From JAYUZR01 sp043751595 (GTDB taxonomy: Bacteria > Patescibacteriota > UBA1384 > CAILIB01): a stretch of DNA of 17,331 bases. Positions 1 to 8,492 of the stretch are shown piece after piece. The stretch spans positions 1 through 17,331 of the forward strand of contig JAYUZR010000015.1 in the NCBI GenBank assembly GCA_043751595.1, read 5' to 3'. The notes beneath the pieces are model-generated. The model was not told the origin of the DNA and ran no database searches. It saw nothing but the letters and a program-made list of their open reading frames with translations. Both the position numbers and the translations under genes were made by a program. Position 1 is the first letter of the stretch. Every line of letters starts with the position of its first letter.

Positions 1-3000
1 AAGTGGTAGCTATCAGTTGAGGGAATAAGTAGTTCTCCATACCAGACCGATGTTTTTGGTACTACACCCCCAACTTTATCTTGAGTAAAATCTTTATTAA
101 CATTTGGTTCAACTCGGTTAACATCAAAGTCTTTGTAGACGGCCGAATCTGTGTCGGTGTTGTATCCATATCCTCCTCGGTCGAGTGTAAGAAAATACCC
201 GGCCTTAAGACCGTCCCCACTTCCGGGAAGGAGGGTAGTTTCTACCACTGGTTGAGTAGGTTGTAGTGAAATAATCTCGGCGTAGTTTGCAGCGTAGCCA
301 TCAGCCAAAACCGTTAGGCTGGCTCGTTGTCCTGCAGGTGCTCGGTAGGGAAGGGTGTAGGTGCCATCAGCGCCAGAAACGGCTGAAGTGGTCGATACAA
401 ACCGCTCGGCAGGACTAAAACTGTAGAGATCGCCGTGATGCTCGGGTCCACGGATACCGTTAAATATCTCCTGAGCGTAGGTGCTATTAATGTTATTTGA
501 GTTGGCCAAAAAGGTATTAAGCGAGGCAGTTGCACCTTCTATAGGGTTTCCTGCAGCATCAACTACTCGCCCCTTTAATTCTTGGGGAATAATCGGACAG
601 ATATAGGCCTTGGCCAAGTAGGGATTTTCGTAGTAGACATAATGGTTTACTGCCCCACTCGGAGCAGCCGGTACAATGTAGTTAGATTCATTCTCACAGG
701 ATGCAAGCTTGCTATAGACTGATCGACGAAGTAATCCAAAGAGTTGCCCGTTGGTTGTATTTGGCTGATCGTAAATGCCTGGCTTTGCCCATTCGGCTAT
801 GGGTCCATTAGTGAAGACTTCACTAGAGGGGTAGGTGGCATTGGCGCTTTGCATGCCAAAGAATAGCTCACTATCAGGAATGGCCACACCATCGGCAGTA
901 CTCTTGGTTAGGTACAGCGTTCGGTGGTCTTCTTGTCGATAGGCTGGAATGGTGTCACCAGTACTCATCTTTACAGCGACCAGTGGTAAACCAACTGGAG
1001 CGCGGAAGGTAATAGTATTGAGCGTGGTTCGCGAATTACTACTGCGATAACTATCGTGGGTAGACGTAAAGGCAAGATTGACTCTATTTCGCAGATAGGC
1101 ACCATCCACCCATTCAACCGCACTATTTTGGGAGAATGATTGATCGTCTACTGGAATACCGATCCCTAAGTTTTCAGCGTGAATATTTTTATAGACAAAG
1201 TATTTGGAAGTAGTTCCCTTGCTTTGTGTAGTACTCACTTGGGTTGGATCGCCAAGAAATGTTGAGTCGGCAACTTCGGTGACCGTGAACTTATTGTGAT
1301 CTTCTACATAGATATTAGAGATATTCCAGGCAAAGAGATTACGCAGGCGAATATTATCGGCCGTATCATCTCTCTCGTTGTGTTCACTGCGAAACCAGAG
1401 CTCTACGCCGGTTCCAGTTGCTCCGTAGACCGTACTATTTTTAAAAAGTTGGTCCTGTGAATCTTTATTGTAAGTAAAGACTTCTCCCTGGCCGGGTAGG
1501 GCTTTATTTGCTCCAGCATAGGCAGGTAATAGTAGGGCTGAGGAATCTGATTCTGGATTAGAAGTTATTTCTGTTGAGTTAAAGCCAGAATTATAGCAAT
1601 TAGCAGCTACGTTATCGTGCAAGTTATTTTGATTTTGATGCATCCAGTAGCACGAACCCTCAAAACCTAGGTCTCGGGCGAGCGGGCTCCCCGAGTTCTC
1701 ACCGGCTACGCGGGTTAGTCCCTCCACTGCTCTACCGGCTCCGTTTACTCCGGCAACAAAGTTAAAGCTCACTTCATTTCCACGTTCAGTTCCGTCTTCA
1801 AAAGAAATACCGGCTCCAGCCTCGGGAGTAAGGTTGGTTACTACATTTTTTGTAATCACTCCATAACTGCTGTTGTGAATGGCGAGGGCCCACTTTCCGG
1901 CACTATCAAAACTGTTTCCTTCCAGATTAAATTGAGTATTTGCAATCCCGGGGCCACGTCCTGCTTGTGGTCCAAATACATGGTGCATGTGCAACATGTA
2001 GCGGCCAATCTGGTTTGATCCATAATGGGCGACGCTGCCATCGGTGTTGAAGGTGGTGCTATCAATAATCTCGGAGGTGGTTCTTCCTAGATCTTTAAAG
2101 TGGGTATAGCGAATATCAACGTCGGCATACCTGGTGAACAGAACATGGCCACGTGTTCCAAAGGTATTTTCTGAGTGAATAAGAATCGTGCGGCTCAGGT
2201 TTCCAGCATGCGGATAGGCCTGAATTACATTATCACCATCGCGCGCTCCACCGTGGCTGTAGGTAAAGGCACGGTCTACCGTAAGCGTAAGGTTATCTGG
2301 GCTGATCGCCGTAATGTGTACGCGTTCTAACTGGGGTGCGTACTGGTGAGGGGCATCAAGTTGGGTAATTTGCCTAGTATCTGGCAAGAGGATTTCATCG
2401 CCAACTTTCCAATCTGACGCTGGCTGGCTAAGGTGTACTGCCGTACTCCCAGCGGCAATCTCTTGCGAAAGCTGTATGTAGGTATTTTCTAAGGTTTTTC
2501 CATAGAAATGGAACGTACCAAAGCCAATAATACCGGTACCAAACTGGCGAGGATCGGTTTCTGGGTTAAGTGGTGTGTCTGCAATCTCAATCTCTGCCCT
2601 TGCGCTGACTGGGTGAGTGTTACTGCCAGCAGTAACCGTGCCAGCATCGTTTACCAGAATATTGGTTACCTTAAGCTTGGTGTCCACATCTGGCGCAAAG
2701 GCTAGGGTGGCGTTATCGTCCACACCAATACTGCCAGCAACGGCATTAGTTGTGTCGATAGTGACAACCGTATTGGGTGCAATCTGGATGATATCTGAAC
2801 TGGTGGGAACTCGGCCTTGTTGCCAAGTGGCTACATCTGACCAGCTCCCGCTCTGAGCACTTGTTATCGTAGGATCTTTGGCAAAGTTCGGAATAGTATC
2901 GGTGCTGGTTTTGAAGCTAGCCGCATTAAAATCAAAGGCAGCGACACTGGTGAACTTAATCACCACGGCAGGAAGCCAGAAGGCAATCACTAATACCGCC

Positions 3001-3056
3001 CCTATAACCAGGTGGCGGATATCGCGACGGGTGATTGAGCTACTGAGCGATTGCAT
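1..3056 (-). CDS. Giant exported G8 / beta-helix / PA14 surface protein (partial, C-terminus beyond window)
   Basis: I read this frame by reverse-complementing in triplets; it is open from an ATG at 3056 to base 1, giving 1018 visible residues with no stop. Residues 15-38 form a hydrophobic signal anchor. Residues about 66-190 match a G8 domain (SGSWSDVATW, then alternating beta-strand repeats). Residues about 190-560 resemble the right-handed beta-helix of CEMIP/TMEM2 proteins, with RYMLHMHH at 352-359, followed by AIHNSSYGVITKN and ISFEDGTERGN. Residues about 826-945 look like a carboxypeptidase-regulatory (Ig-like) domain (LKGRVVDAAGNPIEGA). A PA14 domain begins near 949 (GLKAGYF) and is cut by the edge. 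The architecture implies a cell-surface protein that binds or cleaves polysaccharide; enzyme activity is inference. Its start overlaps the upstream gene by 17 bases, so it is probably translationally coupled in the operon with signal peptidase. No Shine-Dalgarno sequence is present. Confidence 0.88.
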   Translation of the reverse strand, partial: MQSLSSSITRRDIRHLVIGAVLVIAFWLPAVVIKFTSVAAFDFNAASFKTSTDTIPNFAKDPTITSAQSGSWSDVATWQQGRVPTSSDIIQIAPNTVVTIDTTNAVAGSIGVDDNATLAFAPDVDTKLKVTNILVNDAGTVTAGSNTHPVSARAEIEIADTPLNPETDPRQFGTGIIGFGTFHFYGKTLENTYIQLSQEIAAGSTAVHLSQPASDWKVGDEILLPDTRQITQLDAPHQYAPQLERVHITAISPDNLTLTVDRAFTYSHGGARDGDNVIQAYPHAGNLSRTILIHSENTFGTRGHVLFTRYADVDIRYTHFKDLGRTTSEIIDSTTFNTDGSVAHYGSNQIGRYMLHMHHVFGPQAGRGPGIANTQFNLEGNSFDSAGKWALAIHNSSYGVITKNVVTNLTPEAGAGISFEDGTERGNEVSFNFVAGVNGAGRAVEGLTRVAGENSGSPLARDLGFEGSCYWMHQNQNNLHDNVAANCYNSGFNSTEITSNPESDSSALLLPAYAGANKALPGQGEVFTYNKDSQDQLFKNSTVYGATGTGVELWFRSEHNERDDTADNIRLRNLFAWNISNIYVEDHNKFTVTEVADSTFLGDPTQVSTTQSKGTTSKYFVYKNIHAENLGIGIPVDDQSFSQNSAVEWVDGAYLRNRVNLAFTSTHDSYRSSNSRTTLNTITFRAPVGLPLVAVKMSTGDTIPAYRQEDHRTLYLTKSTADGVAIPDSELFFGMQSANATYPSSEVFTNGPIAEWAKPGIYDQPNTTNGQLFGLLRRSVYSKLASCENESNYIVPAAPSGAVNHYVYYENPYLAKAYICPIIPQELKGRVVDAAGNPIEGATASLNTFLANSNNINSTYAQEIFNGIRGPEHHGDLYSFSPAERFVSTTSAVSGADGTYTLPYRAPAGQRASLTVLADGYAANYAEIISLQPTQPVVETTLLPGSGDGLKAGYFLTLDRGGYGYNTDTDSAVYKDFDVNRVEPNVNKDFTQDKVGGVVPKTSVWYGELLIPSTDSYH

Positions 3057-3552
3057 GGCCGTGATGAGACTCGGTTGAAGGGTGGAGGTGGACGCTAGAA
3101 AGCACCGGCCAGAGGCGCCACTCTTGATCGAGCGGATATTTTAGAATAGCAGTAGAACCATTCTCGGTAATACTTAGAATACGGAAGGTGGGCTTACCCT
3201 GTTCCGGGTCTTTGGTTAAATCGGTGTAGGCAATGCTACCGAACCGGATCGTTACCTTCCCCGTTGTAGGGGTGGTTGCTACCTGTTCTGGCGTTGGGTA
3301 CTGGTTAACGACCAGAGTTTTATCGATTAGTACTTCTTCAGTATCGGGGTCTTTTACTACACTCCAGGTTCGGGGGTAGTCTAGATGGAGCCCGGCCAGT
3401 AGGAGTGGCTGCATCCACCAATTTTGGTAGATATAGTAACCAGCTGCCAAGGCATTAAGTGTCAAGATGCAAAATATGGCGACCGGGATCACTCTAATCT
3501 GTAACCTTTTCTGGGTAGTGCGAGACGTATTTTCCTCAGATGAAGGTTGCAT
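3040..3552 (-). CDS. Single-pass membrane protein of unknown function
   Basis: I do not recognise this 170-residue protein. It has a polar N-terminus, one membrane segment at about 21-41 and an extracytoplasmic beta-rich remainder beginning GLHLDYPRTWSV. The aromatic motif YPRTW recalls PsbP-like folds, but this is a weak resemblance. I chose the ATG at 3552 because it lies just 4 bases after the stop of signal peptidase; an alternative start at 3588 would overlap that gene by 32 bases and add 12 residues. Its stop overlaps the start of the G8/PA14 giant protein by 17 bases. Lying between a signal peptidase and a large exported protein, it may be an accessory factor or a second substrate of the peptidase; this is inferred from position only. 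Confidence 0.75.
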   Translation of the reverse strand: MQPSSEENTSRTTQKRLQIRVIPVAIFCILTLNALAAGYYIYQNWWMQPLLLAGLHLDYPRTWSVVKDPDTEEVLIDKTLVVNQYPTPEQVATTPTTGKVTIRFGSIAYTDLTKDPEQGKPTFRILSITENGSTAILKYPLDQEWRLWPVLSSVHLHPSTESHHGHAIAQ

Positions 3553-3556
3553 AGTG

Positions 3557-4000
3557 CTATTGTAGCCAAGTTGTAACCGTGCCCACAATGGCGCTTGCAG
3601 GTATTGGGCCGTAGGACCTTGAATCTATACTCTGGCTCGAGTTATCGCCAAGGACATAAAACTGATCCTCTTGAAGTACGGCTGTTTCTCCGGTGGGAAG
3701 GTGTATGGTAGTTCCCGCCACGGCGGAGATTCGCTTTACCATCCGAACTGGGTTGGTTGTGCCTAGCTGAATTACGACAATATCTCCTACTTTTGGTGAG
3801 GTAAATGTCGTTTGTAGGCGGTTAATGACAATTAGTTGGCCTGGTGCCAGAGTGGGCAACATGCTGCTGCCTTCAACTCGAGAAAACGTAATAATAAACC
3901 CCTGCACCAGAAGAATGGCAACCAGTGCGGCCATAATGCGCGAGCCAAAGTAGTACCCATAGCGCAAGCCTCTCGTGGCCTTGGTGGTTAGATTAGTCAT
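3557..4000 (-). CDS. lepB: Signal peptidase I (compact type)
   Basis: Type I signal peptidase removes signal peptides from exported proteins at the outer face of the membrane using a Ser/Lys pair. The 147-residue protein has one N-terminal membrane segment (about 21-39), then the catalytic serine box GSSMLPTL (nucleophile S46), the lysine box VRMVKRI (general base K89) and the conserved GDNSSQSIDSRSYGPIP block at 118-133. It lacks the large insertion of the E. coli enzyme, so it is the short form typical of many Gram-positive and CPR bacteria. The start overlaps the stop of the DUF2207 gene by 8 bases and the stop lies 4 bases before the next gene. It probably serves the giant exported protein encoded two genes downstream. 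Confidence 0.93.
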   Translation of the reverse strand: MTNLTTKATRGLRYGYYFGSRIMAALVAILLVQGFIITFSRVEGSSMLPTLAPGQLIVINRLQTTFTSPKVGDIVVIQLGTTNPVRMVKRISAVAGTTIHLPTGETAVLQEDQFYVLGDNSSQSIDSRSYGPIPASAIVGTVTTWLQ

Positions 4001-5399
4001 TGTTGGGGTCGGCTACTCGTAATACTTGCTCAGCAATAAAGCTGCCTGCTTTATCAAACCCAGTAAAGAACTCACTAGGAGTGGTGTAATCCGCTTCATT
4101 GCTTATGAGCCAGGTGGGGAATGCTCTAACGGTGGGGAATCGATTCAACCATGCTTGCCCACAGTGCAGCGCCGTGGCGTAGCCAAAGTAATCGTACAAA
4201 GGACCGTGCATGCCCATGGGAAGCATGAGTGGCTCGGGAGTGGTCATAAACTGGCGAAACGCCAGTAGCTTCTTGTATGCTTCGCGGCCGGCTGGGGTTA
4301 GTGCCAGTGCTTTGCGGCCCAGTCGGTATGCTAGATTGGCTAGTAGGTAAGTTGTGGCAAGGGCTAAGGTATACCAGATTGGTATCTGCAGCATCACTAA
4401 GAGGGGTAGTAAAAAGACGCAACAGAGAAGTTGCACAACAATAGCCCTTGTTTTAATTGAGAGGTGGATAACTTCTGGATTATCACGCACATATCCCGAC
4501 TCAATAAGAGAGGTATAGCTTGCCAAGTAAAGGGTAGAAGAAATCTCAGAAAAAACATTCCGATTTAGCTCTCTCATCGCTTTATAGGCCCAGCTATTTG
4601 GTTGATCTGGCGGAAGTAGGAGGTTTAACAGGAGTCGTTGTTCATCGCGCAGCAGGGAGCGGTCTCGTACTTCGCCAGGAAAAATACGCAGATCCGAACC
4701 TTGATCGATAAGGTGTAGGTAGCCAAGTTGGAAGAGTTCATAGAAGCTGGCAATGATCGTGGTTTGCGAAACTCTCCCATCGATAAGAATACTAACCGTT
4801 GTAGGGTGTATCAATGGCATCTGATCGGTAACCAGTTTTCGGGCTATGCGTGGTCGCCAAACTAGGGGTCCGAGCGTTATCAGTAAGTACAGGGCGTAGC
4901 CAATTGGTACGGCCATCCAGGTTACGCTCGGAAGCTGATTAACCCAAAGGGCTATTTTCTCCAGTGTCCTAAGTGAATACGTGCCCCTTGGTTGGGTGAG
5001 GGTAATGCTGCTATGGGCCTCAGAAACACTACAGGGAATACGTAATGTTCTTGTCGTTTCCTGGGCTGGGGTAATGCTAAAGCCCCCGCTCCCCCGCAGT
5101 GATTGATACGACACGCTCAAGCTTGTTGCCGCTGCTCGGCCAGGGAAGGCTAGAAGGTTACTTTGTGTGGTGCAGCTTAATGAAGCAGGGGGAATAAGGT
5201 GTACTTCTTGGCCGGTAGCCGTAGTGGAGAATTGGGCAATCTTGGTCCCATCCTGAAAAAGCGCACCTTGGCTATCAATAAGAATAGGTGAGAAGCTGGT
5301 TAACTGAACTGGGCTAAGAAGTCGCTGTCCGTATAAAAAGAGTCCACTACCTGCAAGTAGGAATGTGCCAAGGAGTAGGGTGGGCAGTGTGCGAAGCAA
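3993..5399 (-). CDS. DUF2207-family membrane protein
   Basis: This 468-residue protein has an N-terminal signal/anchor (about 3-24), an extracytoplasmic beta-rich domain (about 30-150), a membrane segment (161-180), a cytoplasmic domain with the DUF2207 hallmark LIDGRV...ASFYELFQLGYL (205-228), two further membrane segments (about 320-337 and 341-360) and the family's C-terminal block LTPAGREAYKKLLAFRQFM (367-385). The extracytoplasmic domain is short for the family. DUF2207 has no proven function; the cytoplasmic part resembles a winged helix. The start is TTG at 5399: an in-frame TAA lies at 5409-5411, so no longer start is possible, and the signal sequence follows at once. It heads the operon that continues into signal peptidase and the G8/PA14 protein. 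Confidence 0.85.
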   Translation of the reverse strand: MLRTLPTLLLGTFLLAGSGLFLYGQRLLSPVQLTSFSPILIDSQGALFQDGTKIAQFSTTATGQEVHLIPPASLSCTTQSNLLAFPGRAAATSLSVSYQSLRGSGGFSITPAQETTRTLRIPCSVSEAHSSITLTQPRGTYSLRTLEKIALWVNQLPSVTWMAVPIGYALYLLITLGPLVWRPRIARKLVTDQMPLIHPTTVSILIDGRVSQTTIIASFYELFQLGYLHLIDQGSDLRIFPGEVRDRSLLRDEQRLLLNLLLPPDQPNSWAYKAMRELNRNVFSEISSTLYLASYTSLIESGYVRDNPEVIHLSIKTRAIVVQLLCCVFLLPLLVMLQIPIWYTLALATTYLLANLAYRLGRKALALTPAGREAYKKLLAFRQFMTTPEPLMLPMGMHGPLYDYFGYATALHCGQAWLNRFPTVRAFPTWLISNEADYTTPSEFFTGFDKAGSFIAEQVLRVADPNND

Positions 5400-5436
5400 G
5401 GAGGCTTCTTAGGTTCTCGTAAGTCTTAGTAGCTAC

Positions 5437-5465
5437 AGTGTAGGGGAGAAAGACTGCTTTTACAA
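5437..5465 (-). promoter_or_regulatory. Candidate sigma-70 type promoter for the surface-protein operon
   Basis: On the minus strand TTGTAA (5460-5465) and TACACT (5437-5442) are separated by exactly 17 bases. Each matches its consensus (TTGACA, TATAAT) at 4 of 6 positions. A transcript starting near 5430 would carry a leader of about 30 bases before the TTG start of the DUF2207 gene. It sits in the only long gap (5400-5572) on this side of the operon. This is a pattern match only; no transcription data support it. Confidence 0.4.
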
Positions 5466-5572
5466 AGAGCCTATTTAAAGGGAGGAGACCACAAAAGCCC
5501 AGGATTCGGAGTATCGGCCAAAAGTCGACTGGCTCCAGAATGGAGTTTGTTCGCAAAACTAAATAATTCTAG

Positions 5573-6844
5573 TTACTCTGCGTGCCCAACCTTGGTTGGC
5601 TTGTAAAAGAGCGCAAAGAACAACGCAGCTACAAAAATAACTAACGAAGAAATGCCAGCTGGCGCATTGGTACCAATCTTGGCAGCGATAAATCCAGAAA
5701 GCATGGCAGGGATTGCTCCACCAAGAGCCTGTAGGCTTGAATTAATACCTAAGATTGCACCCTGACGATCTGGTCCAGCGCTCTTGCTTACTAGTCCGGT
5801 AAGGTTAGCTGTGGTAAGGCCATTTGAGATGGCGAAGAATGGAGCGATAACGAAGAGCATCCATGGCTTTGAGGCCACAAGGTTTGCTGCAATAAAGGCA
5901 GAAACAAAGAACATGCTAAACCGTAGGATTTTGTAATCTTCAAAACGCTTACCCACAGCGCGAGTAACTACTGCTTGAGCAATAGCAATCCAGAGGCCAA
6001 TATAGGAGAAGAAGTCGCCGGTGTTTCCTTGGGTGTAGTTAAACTTATCCTGCAGGTACACGGCAAAGAACTGAGTAAAGAAGGCGAAGCCTGCATTAAA
6101 CAAGAATGAGGTAAGGAAGAGGGCGCGAAGATCTGCCATCTTAAATGCGCTAACTACGTTAAGAATTGCCTGACTCGCCTTAATAGCTTTACCCCGCACC
6201 TTTTCTTTAAGTGTTTCAGGAAGGATAACGGCAACAAAAAGTACATTCAGGCTGGCTAATATGCCTGCAAACCAGAAAGGAGTTGCGGCATTAAACCAAC
6301 TAACAACGGCAGGGTCAGATAGCTTGCCCCCGATATATGGCCCGAGAATAAAGCCAAGGCCAAAGGCTGCCCCGACAAAACCAAAGGTTTTTGCACGGTC
6401 TTGTGGCTTGGTGATATCTGCAATAACAGCTTGAGCCACAGAAATGTTACCACCAGTTATACCATCGAGAATGCGGGAGAAGAAGAGAAGTGGAAGGCTT
6501 TTAATAATGATTCCATACCCAAACAAGAAGTAGGACAGTGCTGTTCCAATGAGGGAAATAATGAGAATGGGGCGGCGGCCATAGCGGTCAGATAATTGCC
6601 CCAAGATAGGAGTCGCAAAGAATTGCGCAAGTGAGTAGAGGCCGAGAAGGAAGCCTAGTAGGATAAGACCTTCTTGGAAGGTGTAGCCAGCAGGGAGAAG
6701 GTAGTACTCTGAGCGAGGATTAGTGAGAAGAAGTGGAATAACCGGAATCAGAATACCGAAACCAAGAAGATCGATAAAAACTGTGAAGAGGACAACCGGA
6801 AGAATCGGCTTCTTGGAGGTAATTTCAGGACTAGATGAAATCAT
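5573..6844 (-). CDS. MFS exporter, TetA-like DHA1 family
   Basis: This 423-residue protein has twelve predicted membrane segments and belongs to the major facilitator superfamily. Helix 1 contains FIDLLGFG with an acidic D25. Motif A, GQLSDRYGRR, lies at 82-91. The block SRILDGITGGNISVAQAVIADIT at 123-145 and motif C, GFILGPYIGG at 164-173, closely follow the pattern of TetA-type proton-coupled drug antiporters. Motif C marks antiporters, so export of a small toxic compound is likely, but the substrate cannot be read from sequence and tetracycline resistance should not be assumed. It lies 49 bases after the glycosyltransferase on the same strand and is followed by a 173-base gap. TTAATCTTTCC precedes its ATG, with no Shine-Dalgarno sequence. 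Confidence 0.88.
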   Translation of the reverse strand: MISSSPEITSKKPILPVVLFTVFIDLLGFGILIPVIPLLLTNPRSEYYLLPAGYTFQEGLILLGFLLGLYSLAQFFATPILGQLSDRYGRRPILIISLIGTALSYFLFGYGIIIKSLPLLFFSRILDGITGGNISVAQAVIADITKPQDRAKTFGFVGAAFGLGFILGPYIGGKLSDPAVVSWFNAATPFWFAGILASLNVLFVAVILPETLKEKVRGKAIKASQAILNVVSAFKMADLRALFLTSFLFNAGFAFFTQFFAVYLQDKFNYTQGNTGDFFSYIGLWIAIAQAVVTRAVGKRFEDYKILRFSMFFVSAFIAANLVASKPWMLFVIAPFFAISNGLTTANLTGLVSKSAGPDRQGAILGINSSLQALGGAIPAMLSGFIAAKIGTNAPAGISSLVIFVAALFFALFYKPTKVGHAE

Positions 6845-6893
6845 GGAAAGATTAATACGTAAAATAATGAATCTGTACTATTACAGAAAATTG
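6845..6893 (-). promoter_or_regulatory. AT-rich gap before the MFS gene; possible weak promoter
   Basis: This 49-base stretch between the glycosyltransferase stop and the MFS start is clearly richer in A and T than its surroundings. On the minus strand it holds TATTTT and TATTAA elements that could serve as a -10 box, but no good -35 at the right distance. A small inverted repeat, CTGTA-ATAG-TACAG (6873-6886), is present; it is too short and lacks a T run, so it is unlikely to be a terminator and could at most be an operator. Confidence 0.22.
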
Positions 6894-8492
6894 CTAGACT
6901 GTCTCTGGCTTTGCTACCACCGACTGCTTATCGGTTACCCTGAAGCCAAGATATTTTCCAAGCATCAGGCGGGTCTGAGAATCAATTCCGGGTAGGGCAC
7001 CAAAGAGAATGGTCTGCAAGGGAACAAAAGCCCACTGGAGAACCATGGAGGCAACATAACGCCACTTATTTTTCTCAGGGAATGGGGGTAATAACTTAAA
7101 GCTTACACCATTGGCCACTAAGACGCCGATCCAGGTAACGGTAAGGAGCGTCTGGGTAACAAGGGGGAAGTTGGAGGCGATGAGCTGATCTCTAAAGTGC
7201 TCGTTAAGCAGAACGGGGAGCCATCCGACCACACTAATAAAGAAGGCATTGGTTCCCCAGCTAAAGGTCCCCTGAAACGCTCGCCAGATTTGGATAAAGC
7301 GCTCCTTAAGAGGAATCTCTGGATGGTGAAAACTCTCAAGAACTAAGTAGGGGAAGTGCTCTACGCCATAGGCCCAGCGCTGCTGCTGCAAGTACAGGTT
7401 GCGGAAGGTATCTTTAAGATTATTTACATACACGGCGTCCATATACACCGGCATAAAGAGCGGAAGCACCTTAAACTTGCCGCCATAGTAAAACCAAGCC
7501 CTAAAGTACTGCCTGGAATCTTCATTGACGATAGAGGTACACCAGTAATCAATATTAATGAGGGTTTGCAGGCTAATGGCGTGGGTGGAGAAGGTGAAAA
7601 GGCGGTAGTCTCTTACTGATTCAGAAAGGTGCCAAAAGGTAGTTGAGAAAGCACCAACCCGAGAGAGCATGGGCGCTTCCCAAACGTTATTAAGGAAGGT
7701 AGCAATCGGTTGATAGCCACGGTGGAGACGTTCTGGTGTGGTGGCGTACTGGAAGGTAAGGCAGGAAAGATAGGTGGGGTGAAAGCGGCAATCGGCGTCA
7801 GCAGTTGTTACAACTACATGGTCTGGATTAATCCATTTTTCATGCACCCAGCGAACTAACTCTTTGGCGGCCCAGGTGGCGTTGGCGCCTTTGGCTTTTA
7901 CTTCTCCTACAATTCCATCCGGATGTTCGGTAACAATAAAGGCGCCAAAGGTATCTTTAAAGGTGGCGGTAAGGTTGGCTGCCTTTTTACGGCTAGGCTC
8001 TCCAGCGCGACCTTCGGTGGCCAAAACAATAATAAGGCGCTCAAGCGGATACTTGGAGTTGGCTAGGCTCTCCAGCGAACTTCGCAGGATAGATTCATCT
8101 TCATTATACGTAGTAAGAATGACAGCATTGTAGATGGTGCTTGGCAGGTACATTCCCTGCTTTGTGAGCTCGGCATGCGGCTGATTCTCTAGCTCCACAA
8201 GAAGGGCAGGCCAATCGGTTTTAAGATTGGTATCTTGCTGTTTCCATCCCTTATACAAAAGCCAGGCGCTAATGAGCGATTTGCCCAGCCAGTAGGCATC
8301 AAACATAACAATAAAGAGCGTGACCTCAAACGGAAAAAGGCGTGCAAAAAGAAACGGAAGGGTTAGGCCAAGCCAAAGCGCGGCACCGGGAAGGATCTCA
8401 AAAAACCTAAACCAGCCCTTGTGATAGGGGTGATCGAGAGCAGAACTGGTCTGCTTGGGTGGCTTTGGTTGCTTAGTTCGGGTTGAGGCCAT
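6894..8492 (-). CDS. Membrane glycosyltransferase, GT2 family (BcsA-like)
   Basis: A processive-type family 2 glycosyltransferase anchored in the membrane. Numbered from the ATG at 8492 (532 residues), two N-terminal membrane helices lie at about 35-90. The cytoplasmic GT-A domain follows: nucleotide-binding TTYNE at 127-131, metal-binding DAD at 232-234, the catalytic-base ED at 324-325 and the QQQRW motif at 369-373. Several C-terminal membrane helices complete it. These motifs are those of cellulose synthase BcsA and related polysaccharide synthases, but no PilZ domain is seen. The product sugar cannot be named. An ATG at 8534 would add 14 residues and overlap the upstream gene by 62 bases; the ATG at 8492 overlaps by 20. 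It is probably co-transcribed with the metalloprotease-like gene, suggesting a role in making or exporting an envelope glycan. Confidence 0.88.
   Translation of the reverse strand: MASTRTKQPKPPKQTSSALDHPYHKGWFRFFEILPGAALWLGLTLPFLFARLFPFEVTLFIVMFDAYWLGKSLISAWLLYKGWKQQDTNLKTDWPALLVELENQPHAELTKQGMYLPSTIYNAVILTTYNEDESILRSSLESLANSKYPLERLIIVLATEGRAGEPSRKKAANLTATFKDTFGAFIVTEHPDGIVGEVKAKGANATWAAKELVRWVHEKWINPDHVVVTTADADCRFHPTYLSCLTFQYATTPERLHRGYQPIATFLNNVWEAPMLSRVGAFSTTFWHLSESVRDYRLFTFSTHAISLQTLINIDYWCTSIVNEDSRQYFRAWFYYGGKFKVLPLFMPVYMDAVYVNNLKDTFRNLYLQQQRWAYGVEHFPYLVLESFHHPEIPLKERFIQIWRAFQGTFSWGTNAFFISVVGWLPVLLNEHFRDQLIASNFPLVTQTLLTVTWIGVLVANGVSFKLLPPFPEKNKWRYVASMVLQWAFVPLQTILFGALPGIDSQTRLMLGKYLGFRVTDKQSVVAKPETV
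7991..8077. repeat. 17-base direct repeat inside the glycosyltransferase gene
   Basis: The plus-strand word ggctaggctctccagcg occurs at 7991-8007 and again at 8061-8077, 70 bases apart. Because 70 is not a multiple of three, the same bases are read in different frames in the protein (within AGEPSR and within LESLAN). Both encoded segments lie in the GT-A domain. Confidence 0.9.

Noticed and set aside
2508..3078. Several plus-strand open frames antisense to the G8 domain region
   Set aside because: The opposite strand has a continuous coding frame with recognisable domains; these are shadows.
5347..5556. Open frame of 69 codons upstream of the DUF2207 gene, minus strand
   Set aside because: It overlaps the DUF2207 start by 53 bases in another frame, covers the best promoter match and encodes nothing family-like.
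5520..5572. Possible terminator for the MFS gene (AACTA...TAGTT, and CTCCA-TTC-TGGAG)
   Set aside because: Both stems are five pairs long; the first is A-T rich with a loose loop and the second has no T run on the coding strand.
6873..6886. Inverted repeat CTGTA-ATAG-TACAG as a terminator for the glycosyltransferase
   Set aside because: The stem is only five pairs, mostly A-T, with no T run after it on the minus strand.
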